A DNA stretch of 64,000 nucleotides. It comes from Aurantibrevibacter litoralis. Lineage in GTDB: Bacteria > Bacteroidota > Bacteroidia > Flavobacteriales > Flavobacteriaceae. Positions within the stretch are counted from its first letter, which is position 1; each line of letters opens with the position of its first letter. The translations under genes were made by a program, and so were the position numbers. Under the pieces are notes generated by a model that saw only the letters and a program-made list of their open reading frames with translations, was not told the DNA's origin and searched no databases. This document shows positions 9,023 to 19,058 of the stretch, piece after piece. The DNA lies in NCBI RefSeq assembly GCF_034651555.1, contig NZ_JAYEEQ010000002.1, positions 301,068 through 365,067 of the forward strand, written 5' to 3'.

Positions 9023-9565
9023 ATGAAAAAATTAGTAGCACTTTGTACTTTGGTTGTTGCACTCGTATGCACTACCGCCGTTTCGGCACAATTTAGTGGA
9101 TTGGATAATAGCCCGGCAGACATTGCTGCTTATCCCGCAAGCGGACAAGTTCCGAATAAGTTGGTGAAAGTTATTTACAGCAGACCGCAATTAAAAGGAC
9201 GTTCCTTATCCGAACTGGCACCAAATGGTCAAGTCTGGCGAACCGGAGCCAACGAGGCTTCTGAAATTACCTTTTATAAGGATGTAACCTTTGGAGGAAA
9301 ATCAATTAAAGCGGGGTCTTATTCCTTGTTTACCATTCCCTCAGAGAAAGAATGGACTGTTATTTTGAACAAAAAACTGAACCAATGGGGTGCCTACTCC
9401 TACGATCCTTCTGCGGACGTGGTTCGCGTAACTGCTTCTGTGAGTAAAAACGAAACTCCTATAGAAGCTTTCAGTATCGGATACCAAGAAGTAGACAGTG
9501 CCATACATTTGCTTATGGGATGGAGCGATGTTAAAGTTGCCGTACCCATTGTAGCTGCGCTATAA
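9023..9565 (+). CDS. DUF2911 exported protein
   Basis: A 180-aa protein with a Sec signal peptide (KKLVALCTLVVALVCTTAVSAQ). The mature part has the DUF2911 hallmarks: a KVIYSRPQLKGR segment, WRTGANEASEITF, a GSYSLFTIP strand and a WGAYSYDP turn. The family is common and conserved in Bacteroidota; its biochemical role is not known to me. A secreted or periplasmic location is inferred. It has an exact TAnnTTTG element upstream and a strong hairpin downstream, so it is probably monocistronic. Confidence 0.9.
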   Translation: MKKLVALCTLVVALVCTTAVSAQFSGLDNSPADIAAYPASGQVPNKLVKVIYSRPQLKGRSLSELAPNGQVWRTGANEASEITFYKDVTFGGKSIKAGSYSLFTIPSEKEWTVILNKKLNQWGAYSYDPSADVVRVTASVSKNETPIEAFSIGYQEVDSAIHLLMGWSDVKVAVPIVAAL

Positions 9566-9591
9566 TAAAAAAATAAGTATTAATTTATTTT

Positions 9592-9629
9592 GAAAGCCGA
9601 AACGACATAATCCTGTTGTTTCGGCTTTC
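9592..9629 (+). terminator. strong hairpin terminator
   Basis: A 16-bp stem (gaaagccgaaacgaca against 9614-9629, one G-U pair) with a 6-nt loop, 27 nt after the DUF2911 stop and followed by a T-rich stretch. Confidence 0.85.
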
Positions 9630-9744
9630 TTATTTAGGTTTCGTTTTCAAAAACACCTTTTATTCTGTCTATATTGTCATCCATTCTTTTTATTGGCGAA
9701 AAGAGATGTTATACTAGGGTTAAATAAGTTCCCATAAACGTATT

Positions 9745-10045
9745 TTACCCCTTTTTCTGTCCGGATAGATATACCGCAGTTGCTGTTACTTTTGGGATTT
9801 CTGCCTCCTCAATTTGCATAATATTAGTGGGCATCTAGCCTATTTTTTGCGTCATACGTTGCCAAAATATCGGCGTTGTTACCCACTGTAACAAATTTAC
9901 CGTCCTTCACCGCAAAGGCCTCTGCTTTGGAAAAAATGGAATCTACTGTGTAAATATTGGCATTATAAACCACCAAATCTGCCATTAGTTTTGGTTGTTT
10001 ACAGCCAAAAAGTATAAGTGCAACGGGTAGTAGCAGTTTTTTCAT
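9745..10045 (-). pseudogene. amidohydrolase (YtcJ-like) with its middle deleted
   Basis: The N-terminal part (9824-10045) reads as a lipoprotein signal (ALILFGC) followed by ADLVVYNANIYTVDSIFSKA, the characteristic opening of YtcJ-type metal-dependent amidohydrolases. It stops after NRLDAH. Shifted by one frame and directly adjoining, 9745-9829 reads PTNIMQIEEAEIPKVTATAV and ends in a natural-looking tail and TAA, which resembles the extreme C-terminus of the same family. A normal member has about 540 aa, so roughly 1.3-1.5 kb, including all metal-binding residues, is missing. No enzyme activity is expected. The fusion point is near 9825-9835. Confidence 0.7.
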
Positions 10046-10076
10046 TGGGATACGATACTTTGAGTCTCTTTTGTAC

Positions 10077-10496
10077 CTATTCCGGCATTACAGCACGAAC
10101 ACCTTTAATAGTCATAGTACCCTCAGAAGAAACGCTTTGTCCGGAAAGCGTATCCTTATCTGCTGTTAAGGTCACCGTAACTGTGGTGCCTTCTACAATC
10201 ACTTTAAAGCTTATTTCGTTATCTTTCACTTGTACATCTTCTCCTTGAATGCTACCCTGATTTAATTGGACCACTACACTGTAACGTCCATCAGATTTAT
10301 CTATAACCATAACACCCCTACTGTATTCATAAGGAGCGTTGTCTACCGTGTAATTCCAATACCCGATAAGCTCATTTTCATTCGCAACAAAATGCATAGT
10401 ACTGGTATTATACTGCATGAGATTTGTTGATTTTCGTGCGTTTGCAGCAATGTTTAGCAGCAAAGCAGCACAGATAAAAGTTACGACTGTTTTCAT
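10077..10496 (-). CDS. small secreted protein, unknown function
   Basis: A 139-aa protein with a Sec signal peptide (KTVVTFICAALLLNIAANA). The mature part includes IGYWNYTVDNAPYEYSRGVMVI and a run of beta strands (YSVVVQLNQG, ISFKVIVEG, VTVTLTADKD), suggesting a small beta-barrel or lipocalin-like fold. No catalytic motif is apparent and I do not recognise the family. It lies between the decayed amidohydrolase and the DUF885 gene on the same strand, with 72 nt to the latter, so co-transcription with DUF885 is possible. Confidence 0.72.
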   Translation of the reverse strand: MKTVVTFICAALLLNIAANARKSTNLMQYNTSTMHFVANENELIGYWNYTVDNAPYEYSRGVMVIDKSDGRYSVVVQLNQGSIQGEDVQVKDNEISFKVIVEGTTVTVTLTADKDTLSGQSVSSEGTMTIKGVRAVMPE

Positions 10497-10568
10497 ATGT
10501 TTGTTTTTATTGTTTTATGGTTTTTATTTGAAAATATCCTTTTTACAGCTATTATTTTTAAAAAACAG

Positions 10569-12377
10569 CTACTTTAATTTTTGAGAATGAATCCATTGGT
10601 CTATTTTCTCTTCCAGAAGGATCAATGGCAAACTTCCGGAATTTAAAACTTGACTATGAAAATCCCGAACATCGAATGCCGTTCCCAATTCCCTTTCTGC
10701 CTTGGTTCGAAGTCCTCTGATTTTTAATTGGCCAATTTTATAAGACAATGCCTGACCCGGAGTAGCCATATAACGCTCTATTTCGGCAATAATGCCTTCT
10801 TCCGATTCGGCCTCATGATCTAAGGAATATTGGATCGCCTCTTCCCTAGTCCATCCCTTGGCATGCATACCGGTATCGACCACTAAACGTATAGCTCGGT
10901 GCATTTCCATGCTCAGCATACCAAAATACTGATAAGGATCCTCATAAAGACCAAGTTCTTTCCCTAAAGATTCGGCATACAAGGCCCATCCTTCTACAAA
11001 AACACCCATGCTCTCCGGATGCAAAAATTCGGGTAGTTCTTTATTTTCTTGTTGTAAGGACAATTGGTAATGATGTCCGGGTACAGCTTCGTGAAGAAAA
11101 AGTGCCTCATCTTGAAACGTATTGTAGGCGCGCACATTAGGAATTGGCACATAAAAAATACCGGAACGGGAGGCATCTTTAGCACCTGGCACATATTCTG
11201 CACTTGCAGAAGCTTCTCGAAACGCCTCCGTACGACGCACCTCGTAATCTGTTTTTGGACGCATCCTAAATACCTCATCCAAGTGTATATCAACACGCCG
11301 TCTGATCGTATTAAAATTTTCAATAACTTCCTCCGCTTTGGTATAAGGCATCTGTTCGGGACTGGATCGGATATGGTCAAAAAAGGCTTTAAGCGTGCCG
11401 TTAAATCCCAATTGCTGCTTTACCTCTTCCATTTCTTTTGAAATTCGGGCTACTTCCTTTTGGCCTAATTCGTGAATTTCATCCGCCGACAGCGTACTGG
11501 TGGTATGTAATCGGATGAGATACTCATAGGTTTTTGTTCCGCCGGGCAATGCGCCTATGCCAGATGTTTCTCGAGAGACGGGAAGATAGGTATGGATCAA
11601 AAAATCATTTAATTTAGCATAAGTCGGTATCAATTTATTCGTAATAAAATTACCGTACGCCATGCGCAAACGATCTCGCTCTTCCAAGCTAAAATAGTCG
11701 GGCATTACCGTTACCGGTTTATAGAACAAGTGCTCCATAGTAGGCATATGAATAAACTCTTGTAACTGCGGAATCATTTTAAGCACCAGCACTTTAGGCA
11801 ACACTACCTTCCTATCTATACCTAACTTCATTTTCACAATGCAGGTGTCTAAAAAAATGAGATAATCCTCAAGGCGCTCTAACCAATTATCGTAATCCTG
11901 TACTGTGGCAAATGGCTGTATGCTTGTACCTCCAGCCAACTGAGCAACAAATAGATGCAGGGATTGTATCTGTATGAGTGGCATAAGTTCAAAACTGGGT
12001 AAATCGTACATGGGAGATGCTATAGTGACCAGCTCGTTGGACAAACCTTCCAACTTAACCTGGCAGTCCCACTGCATAACCCTAAGACTCAACCGTTGCG
12101 CCGAAGTGAGCTCCACGGCATCAAAATGAGATAGCTGTTCCAAAAAATAGGTGTACTTTTTTTGAAGAAATTGCTGATAGTCATCTGATATATAATTGGC
12201 AATGGTGTCATTATAGGTCGTAAAACCCGCTTTGGTAGCTTCTATGGGATTAATTCCTTTTTTGAAATCATAATATTCCGCAAAAACCCTTTCAATATTC
12301 GTAACAGGGGATGAGGTCTGGTCTTTGCAGGATAAAAATCCGAATAGTACCAACGCTATGAGTATTGCTTTCTTCAT
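10569..12377 (-). CDS. DUF885 family metallopeptidase-like lipoprotein
   Basis: A 602-aa protein with a lipobox (FGFLSC, Cys17), placing it at the cell envelope. It belongs to the DUF885 family by its signature LHEAVPGHHYQ (about 428-438), a zincin-like HExxxGH motif, and by the nearby SEYVPG-type and MHRAIRLVVDTGMH segments (about 500). Family members are regarded as putative zinc carboxypeptidases or dipeptidases; the substrate here is unknown. Length and motif are complete, so it is probably functional. It could supply amino acids from exported peptides. Confidence 0.9.
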   Translation of the reverse strand: MKKAILIALVLFGFLSCKDQTSSPVTNIERVFAEYYDFKKGINPIEATKAGFTTYNDTIANYISDDYQQFLQKKYTYFLEQLSHFDAVELTSAQRLSLRVMQWDCQVKLEGLSNELVTIASPMYDLPSFELMPLIQIQSLHLFVAQLAGGTSIQPFATVQDYDNWLERLEDYLIFLDTCIVKMKLGIDRKVVLPKVLVLKMIPQLQEFIHMPTMEHLFYKPVTVMPDYFSLEERDRLRMAYGNFITNKLIPTYAKLNDFLIHTYLPVSRETSGIGALPGGTKTYEYLIRLHTTSTLSADEIHELGQKEVARISKEMEEVKQQLGFNGTLKAFFDHIRSSPEQMPYTKAEEVIENFNTIRRRVDIHLDEVFRMRPKTDYEVRRTEAFREASASAEYVPGAKDASRSGIFYVPIPNVRAYNTFQDEALFLHEAVPGHHYQLSLQQENKELPEFLHPESMGVFVEGWALYAESLGKELGLYEDPYQYFGMLSMEMHRAIRLVVDTGMHAKGWTREEAIQYSLDHEAESEEGIIAEIERYMATPGQALSYKIGQLKIRGLRTKAERELGTAFDVRDFHSQVLNSGSLPLILLEEKIDQWIHSQKLK

Positions 12378-12604
12378 CTAATGTTTCACGACCTTAGAAA
12401 ATATAAGATTTATATTGATCATTTCAACCCGTTTCAAGGCATTGACACCTACGTTTTACATCCAAAAGACATATTCATAAGGGCTTCATTGGCCAATGGC
12501 ATTCTAAATTATAAAATTAAAATGGAATTCAAGAATTCTAGGATACTAAAGTCTCCCCTGAGACGATTTAGCAGCTGTGTTTTGATGTAATGTACACCAC
12601 ATCC

Positions 12605-13918
12605 CTATTGCGGATTGTTCGCCTTACCTCCACTTATAGCTAGAAACAAAAGAAATACCAGTCCCAGATAGCCAATAAAATGGTAGGTTCCAAAGGTACT
12701 GAAACAATAACTAAATAGGGAAGGCGCCAAAGCACTAGACAAAATAAGAAATGACATCACCCTACCTGTTATGGCTCCTAAATGGGTACGACCGTAAAAT
12801 CGTGGCCATACTATAGCGTTTAGCACAGCAAAAAATCCGCCCATAATACCAAAACCGCCGATAACCATATACATACCAACGGGCACGGAAAGAAATAGGA
12901 GACCTAGAGAGGCCATTACACCTCCAAATAGCATTAAATAGAGATATAATTTTAAGGACATATAATCACTAAGGTAATTAAAAATAGACGATATAGTGAC
13001 CGCAACTACAGAGAATGGCAAGAATACAGAAATCGCATCTGTTTCCGGAAATCCTTCACTACCAAAAATAGAAATGACATGGAAGGTAAAGCCGGTAATA
13101 AAAAAACTGTTGAATGAAAGCATAAGGGCATACACCCAAAAAGCTCTTGTGGTTTTGGCCTCCTTCAGGGAGTACTGTTTGGATATCGCTTTAAAATAAT
13201 TTTTATCTTCCTTGGTGGCGCCATGCGTGATACCATCAGGCAACAAACCATATAGTTCGGGTGCATTTTTATAAAATTGAAAAATAACAACACTGAGAAT
13301 CACAAGGCCTAGGCCTAAAAATTGCCATGCCCCTTGCCAACTGTATCGTTCTACCAGAAAATATAACCAAAGGGGAGCGGACGAAAATCCGAAAGAAAGT
13401 GCCACACTGCTAAACATATTGGCCTTACCCCTATTCTTGTCGAACCAAATCATAATAATGTTTCTGGAAGCCATGGTAAGTACACCTTGACCTGCAAACC
13501 GCATCAAAAAAAACAAAAGGGTCAATACCGCAAAGGGCACCACCCATGTTTCCTGCTCTAACCAAATCTGAAAAGTGGCGCTTAATTGCACAGACCACGA
13601 ACTCAGGTACAATGTAAACGCCAGCACTAAAGTGGCGGCAAAGGCTACATAGCGCGCACCGTATCGATCGAACCACACCCCTGCTCTGCCAATGAACAAC
13701 GAACTTAAAATAGTACCGATCATGTAGGCGTTGCTAAATTGGTTTCGAGTTAGCCCTAAGGCATCTTTTACGGGATCTGTAAACACAGAAACCCCAATCG
13801 TTTGCCCCGGTATGCTTCCCCAAATACCCAAAGTGGCTACCCCTAAAATAACGTAACCATAAAAAAAAGGAAATTTAGCTGGATTTATAAACGAAAATCG
13901 ATTGAGGTAGGTCATCAT
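12605..13918 (-). CDS. major facilitator superfamily transporter
   Basis: An inner-membrane permease of 437 aa with about 12 transmembrane helices. I choose the ATG at 13918 over an upstream TTG. The loop between helices 2 and 3 has the MFS motif A variant (GRAGVWFDRYGAR), and the hydrophilic central loop lies near residues 215-245. The N-terminal FFYGYVILGVATLGIW resembles the monocarboxylate/oxalate-type MFS branch, so an organic anion is a possible substrate, but specificity cannot be assigned. It stands alone between the DUF885 gene and the barrel/TPR pair. Confidence 0.9.
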   Translation of the reverse strand: MMTYLNRFSFINPAKFPFFYGYVILGVATLGIWGSIPGQTIGVSVFTDPVKDALGLTRNQFSNAYMIGTILSSLFIGRAGVWFDRYGARYVAFAATLVLAFTLYLSSWSVQLSATFQIWLEQETWVVPFAVLTLLFFLMRFAGQGVLTMASRNIIMIWFDKNRGKANMFSSVALSFGFSSAPLWLYFLVERYSWQGAWQFLGLGLVILSVVIFQFYKNAPELYGLLPDGITHGATKEDKNYFKAISKQYSLKEAKTTRAFWVYALMLSFNSFFITGFTFHVISIFGSEGFPETDAISVFLPFSVVAVTISSIFNYLSDYMSLKLYLYLMLFGGVMASLGLLFLSVPVGMYMVIGGFGIMGGFFAVLNAIVWPRFYGRTHLGAITGRVMSFLILSSALAPSLFSYCFSTFGTYHFIGYLGLVFLLFLAISGGKANNPQ

Positions 13919-14128
13919 TTGAAAACGCAAAAGTACCAATAGCTTTGCTAAATTGCCTCTATAATCTGATTAAATTTTTATGGCCATTCCGATTATGATG
14001 GTCCGTGTAGGTTAAGGCTTCCACACGCATTGGTACTCTTTTAATAGCTACTTATACCGACATCAAAAGCCACATCCGCAACGATCCTTCTAAAGCAAAC
14101 GCTGTTTAAAAGAACGACGATGCACTCG

Positions 14129-15874
14129 TTAAAAATCGAATTTATGAGTTACCCCACCTAGAATTTGAAAGCCTTGTACCGGATAATTGGCAAAGCGCTC
14201 GTAGTTGGTATTGCCTATATTATTGGCCTTGACAAACACCGACCATTGTTCGGTAAGTCTATACCCTGCGTGGGCGTTTGCATCAAAATAGCTATCGAGT
14301 GTCACTAAGGTGGCGGGAAAGTCGGATGGAGCCACGTTTTGTATGACCACTGAAGCTAGATCATCTCGTTCACCCACAAAAAATAGATTGGCACCCACAA
14401 ACCAATTCGCATCAATTTGGTAATCCATAAAAAGAGAAGCCGTCAAATTGGGTAAATTCCATGCCGGATTATCCGTTTCTGTATCGTAATCATACACTTC
14501 GGCATTCATTCCCAAAGAGAAATTACGGTTTATAGCTACCGTAAGTTCCCCGAAAATACCTAAGGTTTTTACATCGTCGTAAAACACTTCAAAGGAATTT
14601 CCAAAAAAATAACCCTTGGCATCGTTTCGAAATAAATTCTGTGGATTTAGCTTAAACAAAGGTCTCCTATTTTCTGCAGTATAGGATCCTTTGAGGTTAT
14701 AACTTACGTTGGCGCCCAATTTGCCCTTTACACCAACGTAAGCATTATATTGTGCATCGGTAGGTTGTATCTCTAGGGTTGGCGACACAAACGGATTTTT
14801 ACCCACAAAATCGTAGTACGAATTTTGACGTAATTCGCCTTGAACTCCACCGTAACCAATGATCGTTTCATCAACCAACCTGTATGAGGCGGTTACCTCC
14901 GGATAGATAAAAAAATCGCCATCGCTATTTTCCGCGTCTAAACCGTACACCAAGCCAACGCCCAAATTCAGTGTAAGGTCGTCTTGTAAAATAGTGAAAT
15001 TAGGATTGATTCCAAACTGTATATGACTGTAATTGATACCGGAAGCATTATCAAAGTTTAGGTTACCATAAGTGAAATCGCCCCCCACATAATCTAATTT
15101 GGCTTTCAAAGTGATCATCTCCTGATTTATGGGAAATTCAAAGGTAGTTTTTAGTACCGCTCTGTTTTCTCCCGAATCTGCAGCATCCCAAAACCGCCGT
15201 CCAACAATTTCTGCATTTTTAAAAAAAGAATCTTCCAAAACCACGTGCCCCCCGGCTTCTACATTATAATAGTTTTGCCGTTCGTCTATACCGTTTATGA
15301 TATCATCGCTAAACGCCCCATCCGGAATACCGTACCAATTGTACAGGCGATGCTGAAAACCCAGATGGGCACCCCAATGAAGATCCCTGCTTTTTTTAGC
15401 GTATGTCGCATTTAATTTGGTATTATAATATACATTGTCCAGCGCCGTGCCATCGATATCGCCACTGGAAGAATTATGATTTAGACCAATATCTAACGTT
15501 TCCTCTCTGCTCAAGGCCCTACTGGTATAAAAATCGGCTAGGGCATTGTTAAAATTTCCCAAGCCCAAGGAAGCATAGGAATTAAACAATTTTTCGGGTG
15601 CCGCCTTCTTTACGCCAGTTGCCTTACCCTTGGCCGGGGTAAACGTGGAAGCGACAGGTACGGAGAAAATACTGTAATTAATTTCTTTTTTTTGAAGAAC
15701 TATAGAATCGTTGAGATTGGGTAGTGAATTAATTTTAAAAGCATCGGAAATTGTGGGAGTATAGGCCTTAGTGACGGTAACGGTCTCGGTTCCCAAATCG
15801 TTCTTTTCTTGAGCCGTAGTCCACAGTGCTGCACCAAAAAAAAGTATTATAAATATATAAATATGTTTGTACAT
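14129..15874 (-). CDS. TonB-receptor-like outer-membrane beta-barrel
   Basis: A 581-aa exported protein (signal MYKHIYIFIILFFGAALWTTAQ) rich in alternating aromatic beta strands and ending in a terminal F (THKFDF), typical of a Bacteroidota outer-membrane barrel. The last part (WSVFVKANNIGNTNYERFANYPVQGF) looks like the C-terminus of TonB-dependent receptors. The N-terminus has TVTVTKAYTPTISDAFKI in place of a full plug domain, so classical siderophore or glycan uptake is doubtful. It directly follows the 1008-aa TPR gene with a 24-nt gap, implying one operon and a joint envelope role. Confidence 0.8.
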   Translation of the reverse strand: MYKHIYIFIILFFGAALWTTAQEKNDLGTETVTVTKAYTPTISDAFKINSLPNLNDSIVLQKKEINYSIFSVPVASTFTPAKGKATGVKKAAPEKLFNSYASLGLGNFNNALADFYTSRALSREETLDIGLNHNSSSGDIDGTALDNVYYNTKLNATYAKKSRDLHWGAHLGFQHRLYNWYGIPDGAFSDDIINGIDERQNYYNVEAGGHVVLEDSFFKNAEIVGRRFWDAADSGENRAVLKTTFEFPINQEMITLKAKLDYVGGDFTYGNLNFDNASGINYSHIQFGINPNFTILQDDLTLNLGVGLVYGLDAENSDGDFFIYPEVTASYRLVDETIIGYGGVQGELRQNSYYDFVGKNPFVSPTLEIQPTDAQYNAYVGVKGKLGANVSYNLKGSYTAENRRPLFKLNPQNLFRNDAKGYFFGNSFEVFYDDVKTLGIFGELTVAINRNFSLGMNAEVYDYDTETDNPAWNLPNLTASLFMDYQIDANWFVGANLFFVGERDDLASVVIQNVAPSDFPATLVTLDSYFDANAHAGYRLTEQWSVFVKANNIGNTNYERFANYPVQGFQILGGVTHKFDF

Positions 15875-15898
15875 AGGTGTTCTTTTGTCGCTTTTATT

Positions 15899-18800
15899 TT
15901 AGTTTTGTTCGGGAGTAACCGACGAATTGCTTTGTGCCTCTTTCGCTTTTATTCGGGCAAGTTCTGCTGAAGCATCATCTACAATCTCCGGATATTGAGT
16001 AAAATTGGTCATCACACTTTCTAGGATATACGTGGCCTGAAAAGCATCTCCCAAGGCATAAAAATTCTTAGCCATCAGTACCAAACCTTTTCCACCCCAC
16101 TCTTTGTAGCCCGCAAAATCCTTGGCTAACTTTTGTACCGAAGTATTGGAAGCTTCATGATTTCCTGCTTTGTTCTTAAAAAAAGCATCGTAGTACCAAG
16201 CCTCTGCTGCCAGCGCACCGGAAGCTATTTTAAGCACCTCACTGTAGGCTGTTTTGGCGCGCTGTTCGTTGTTTGTTTTTATAGCCGATCTGGCAATCAT
16301 GGTATGGGCATCGCTTTTAATCCTGTCGTCTATCTTTGCGGTAGCCAATACTTTTTCGGCATAGGCTATGGTTTGGGTGTAATTCTTTTGCTCGTAAAAC
16401 CCTTTCATAAGATTGGACTGCGCAAAGGTTATATTTTGCGTAATTTCCGCCCTAGCTTCCAATTCCTTCAAGTACGGTAGGGCTGGGGCATAGTTATTCT
16501 GATGGATATAAATTTCACAAATTCGGGTTAGGGCTTGTTCGCTGTGTTCGTTAATACCCCTATCAGCTACCGCTTTGTATAACGGAAGTGCCTTTTCACG
16601 CTCACCGGCACCAAAATGCAATTGTGCCAAATTAAAATTTGCCTGTAATACGTGCAAACCATTGGGAAACTGTTTTAGGTAGTCTTCATATCCACGGATA
16701 GCCGCAGCCGTCTTTCCTTCTATAAATTGTTTATCGGCAGATTCGAAGGTGGCATTGTCCAGTTCGGCATCAGACACTTCTACAAAATCTAAATTTCGCA
16801 CCCACTCCGCATACTCGCTTACCCGACCTAAATCCACATAAATTAATTTGGCCGTAGCCACGCCCTGTTTTGCTTCTTGTGAGTTGGGATAATCGCGCAC
16901 CACCGTTTTAAATTTTGAAAGTGCCTGTTCGCTTCTATTGGCGTTGTAATGCACCAGCCCTTGCCGTAGCATGGCTTGGGGTACCAATGAACTCCCTTTG
17001 TAGTTGTTAATCAGCTTCTCGTAGGTCTGCAAGCCTTGGTCTATCGCATTGGTTCTAATCTGCGTATTTCCAAGCTCGAACAAGGCGTCGTCATTTAAAG
17101 AAGAATTAGGGTATTTGGCCACAAAAGCGCTTAACTCTTCAATCTTTGTAGCATTCCGATCTACAAAACCGTAACTCAATGCTTTTTGAAAAGTGGCATA
17201 ATCTTTTTCCGGTCCTTCCAAAGCTAACGCTTTGTTATAGGCTTCCATAGCCGGCCAGTATGCACTTGTCACAAAATAACTATCGCCCAACCGCAGGTAG
17301 GCATCGTGTAATTTATCGGTATCCCTGGATGCTGAAGAAGAAAATGCATTAAAATTAGTAATGGCATTATTGTAATCCTTTAATTTGAAGTACGTATAGG
17401 CCAAATTGTAATGCAGATCCATGTATTCGGTAGTTGCTTTGGCCGTTAGATTTTGTTGAAATTGAAGATAATCTGCTAATGCATCATTATAGTACCCCAT
17501 TCGATAGTGTGCTTCCGCCTTCCAATAGCTGGCACGTGCCTTAAAGTGGAGATCCTCTCCGCCACTGTCAATTGATTTTTTGAACAAGCTCACTGCCGCA
17601 TCATAATTGGTGTCCAAAAATAATTCTACACCCCGGTAAAAGGTCACCTTCTGATAGGTGGTTTTACTGGCAAAATTTCTGTTTTTCTCCAGCAAGGTTA
17701 TGGCACCCTCAAAATTCTTTGACGTAATATAAGAATCTACCAAAAGCTCCTGAATTTCTGTAGTATACGTGGTATTCGGGTATTTCTGAAGATACGTGGA
17801 TAACACCTGAGGAACGGGTTCGTAAGCATTGCCTATTTCATAACTCAACCGAGCGTAATTAAGATAGGCATCGGATTGTATTTCCGGAGTAAAATCCATT
17901 TGAGAGGCATTGCGAAAGGCATTTAAGGCTTCCTGCTTTTTATCTAGTTTTAAATAACATTCCGCCAAATGGTAATACGCATTTTGAGATACACTGTTGG
18001 TGCCTCCAATAATTTTGTTAAACTGCTGAATGGCATTGGCATAATCGCCTTGTTGGTAATAACAGTAGCCTAACAAATAATAATCTGTATTGCTCCATTT
18101 TCCCTTTTTACCCTTATATTCTTCTAAGTATGGAATGGCGTTGGCGTATTGCTTTAGATTGAAATAACTTTCGCCTATAATCTTATTTAGTTCAGAAACC
18201 TCTTGCCGGTCTGCTTTGGGCAATTGCCTTTTTGCTAAGCTTATGGCTTCTTCAAAATTGCCTAATTTAAAGTTCATATCGGCCTGATAGTACGACAGTT
18301 TTTCATTGAGTAAATCCGGATCCGTGATTTGATCGAAGCGTTGGTTGGCCCCCTCATAATCGTCTTGTTGGTAGGCTATATAGCCCAGATAATACTTGGC
18401 CTGTGACCCATAGGTTGTAGAATTTGAAACCTGATTAAGGTAGCGTTCTGCTTCTTTTGGCTTGTTTGCCGTGTAAAGTGCATACCCATTATTAAAATTA
18501 AAACGCTCTTTCTCCGGACGCGACATCGCACTTTGATCTACCTTGGCATACCACTTTAAGGCATAAGGATACTTTCCGGTATCAAAATAATAATCGGCTA
18601 CATCTAAAAATGCCGAATTTCTTTTGGTAGATGTGGGGTATTGCGCCACAAAATCTTCCATGGCCTTGTCTGCTCCTAATTGATTAAGTCGTATAGCCGC
18701 ATTAGCTGCATAATAGGCACTACTAGCTTGGGTCTCCATGTCGAGCGCAGAGGCTTTAACCCTGTTAAAAATAGTTTGCGCTGCCTGGTACTGTTTGTTA

Positions 18801-18925
18801 TGGTACAGTGCCAATGCTTCCTGATATTCTTTTTGATCGTGTGTGTAGATTTTGGATTCTTGCGAAATGCTCATCCAAATCACCCCAAGTAGCAAGGGGA
18901 GTACTGTGCTTACTTTTTTAACCAT
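15899..18925 (-). CDS. large tetratricopeptide-repeat protein
   Basis: An exported 1008-aa protein with an N-terminal hydrophobic signal (VSTVLPLLLGVIWM) followed by well over a dozen TPR units spaced about 34-37 aa. Examples are YYLGYCYYQQGDYANAIQQF, AYYHLAECYLKLDKKQEALNAF and YNLAYTYFKLKDYNNAITNF. TPR arrays are protein-binding scaffolds; the signal peptide puts this one in the periplasm or at the outer membrane. Its operon partner is the barrel at 14129-15874, so it may assemble with or deliver to that barrel. The tail is charged and Gln-rich. The exact role is unknown. Confidence 0.88.
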   Translation of the reverse strand: MVKKVSTVLPLLLGVIWMSISQESKIYTHDQKEYQEALALYHNKQYQAAQTIFNRVKASALDMETQASSAYYAANAAIRLNQLGADKAMEDFVAQYPTSTKRNSAFLDVADYYFDTGKYPYALKWYAKVDQSAMSRPEKERFNFNNGYALYTANKPKEAERYLNQVSNSTTYGSQAKYYLGYIAYQQDDYEGANQRFDQITDPDLLNEKLSYYQADMNFKLGNFEEAISLAKRQLPKADRQEVSELNKIIGESYFNLKQYANAIPYLEEYKGKKGKWSNTDYYLLGYCYYQQGDYANAIQQFNKIIGGTNSVSQNAYYHLAECYLKLDKKQEALNAFRNASQMDFTPEIQSDAYLNYARLSYEIGNAYEPVPQVLSTYLQKYPNTTYTTEIQELLVDSYITSKNFEGAITLLEKNRNFASKTTYQKVTFYRGVELFLDTNYDAAVSLFKKSIDSGGEDLHFKARASYWKAEAHYRMGYYNDALADYLQFQQNLTAKATTEYMDLHYNLAYTYFKLKDYNNAITNFNAFSSSASRDTDKLHDAYLRLGDSYFVTSAYWPAMEAYNKALALEGPEKDYATFQKALSYGFVDRNATKIEELSAFVAKYPNSSLNDDALFELGNTQIRTNAIDQGLQTYEKLINNYKGSSLVPQAMLRQGLVHYNANRSEQALSKFKTVVRDYPNSQEAKQGVATAKLIYVDLGRVSEYAEWVRNLDFVEVSDAELDNATFESADKQFIEGKTAAAIRGYEDYLKQFPNGLHVLQANFNLAQLHFGAGEREKALPLYKAVADRGINEHSEQALTRICEIYIHQNNYAPALPYLKELEARAEITQNITFAQSNLMKGFYEQKNYTQTIAYAEKVLATAKIDDRIKSDAHTMIARSAIKTNNEQRAKTAYSEVLKIASGALAAEAWYYDAFFKNKAGNHEASNTSVQKLAKDFAGYKEWGGKGLVLMAKNFYALGDAFQATYILESVMTNFTQYPEIVDDASAELARIKAKEAQSNSSVTPEQN

Positions 18926-19058
18926 AGTGTTCTAAAACTATTTTCAGTGGTATAACGGTCAATATTACCTCTAAGTATATGACAAAGAAAAAAGATTTTA
19001 AGAACCGGAGGGGTATTATTCGGTAGGACTTATTACTTTTATATCAACAACAAAAATC

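Noticed and set aside
10994..11441. Frames on both strands inside the DUF885 gene
   Set aside because: The main frame has the HEAVPGHH motif and full length; the others are shadows.
12381..12590. 69-aa plus-strand frame after the DUF885 gene start
   Set aside because: AT-rich, no domain, no promoter, poor codon pattern; better explained as intergenic DNA.
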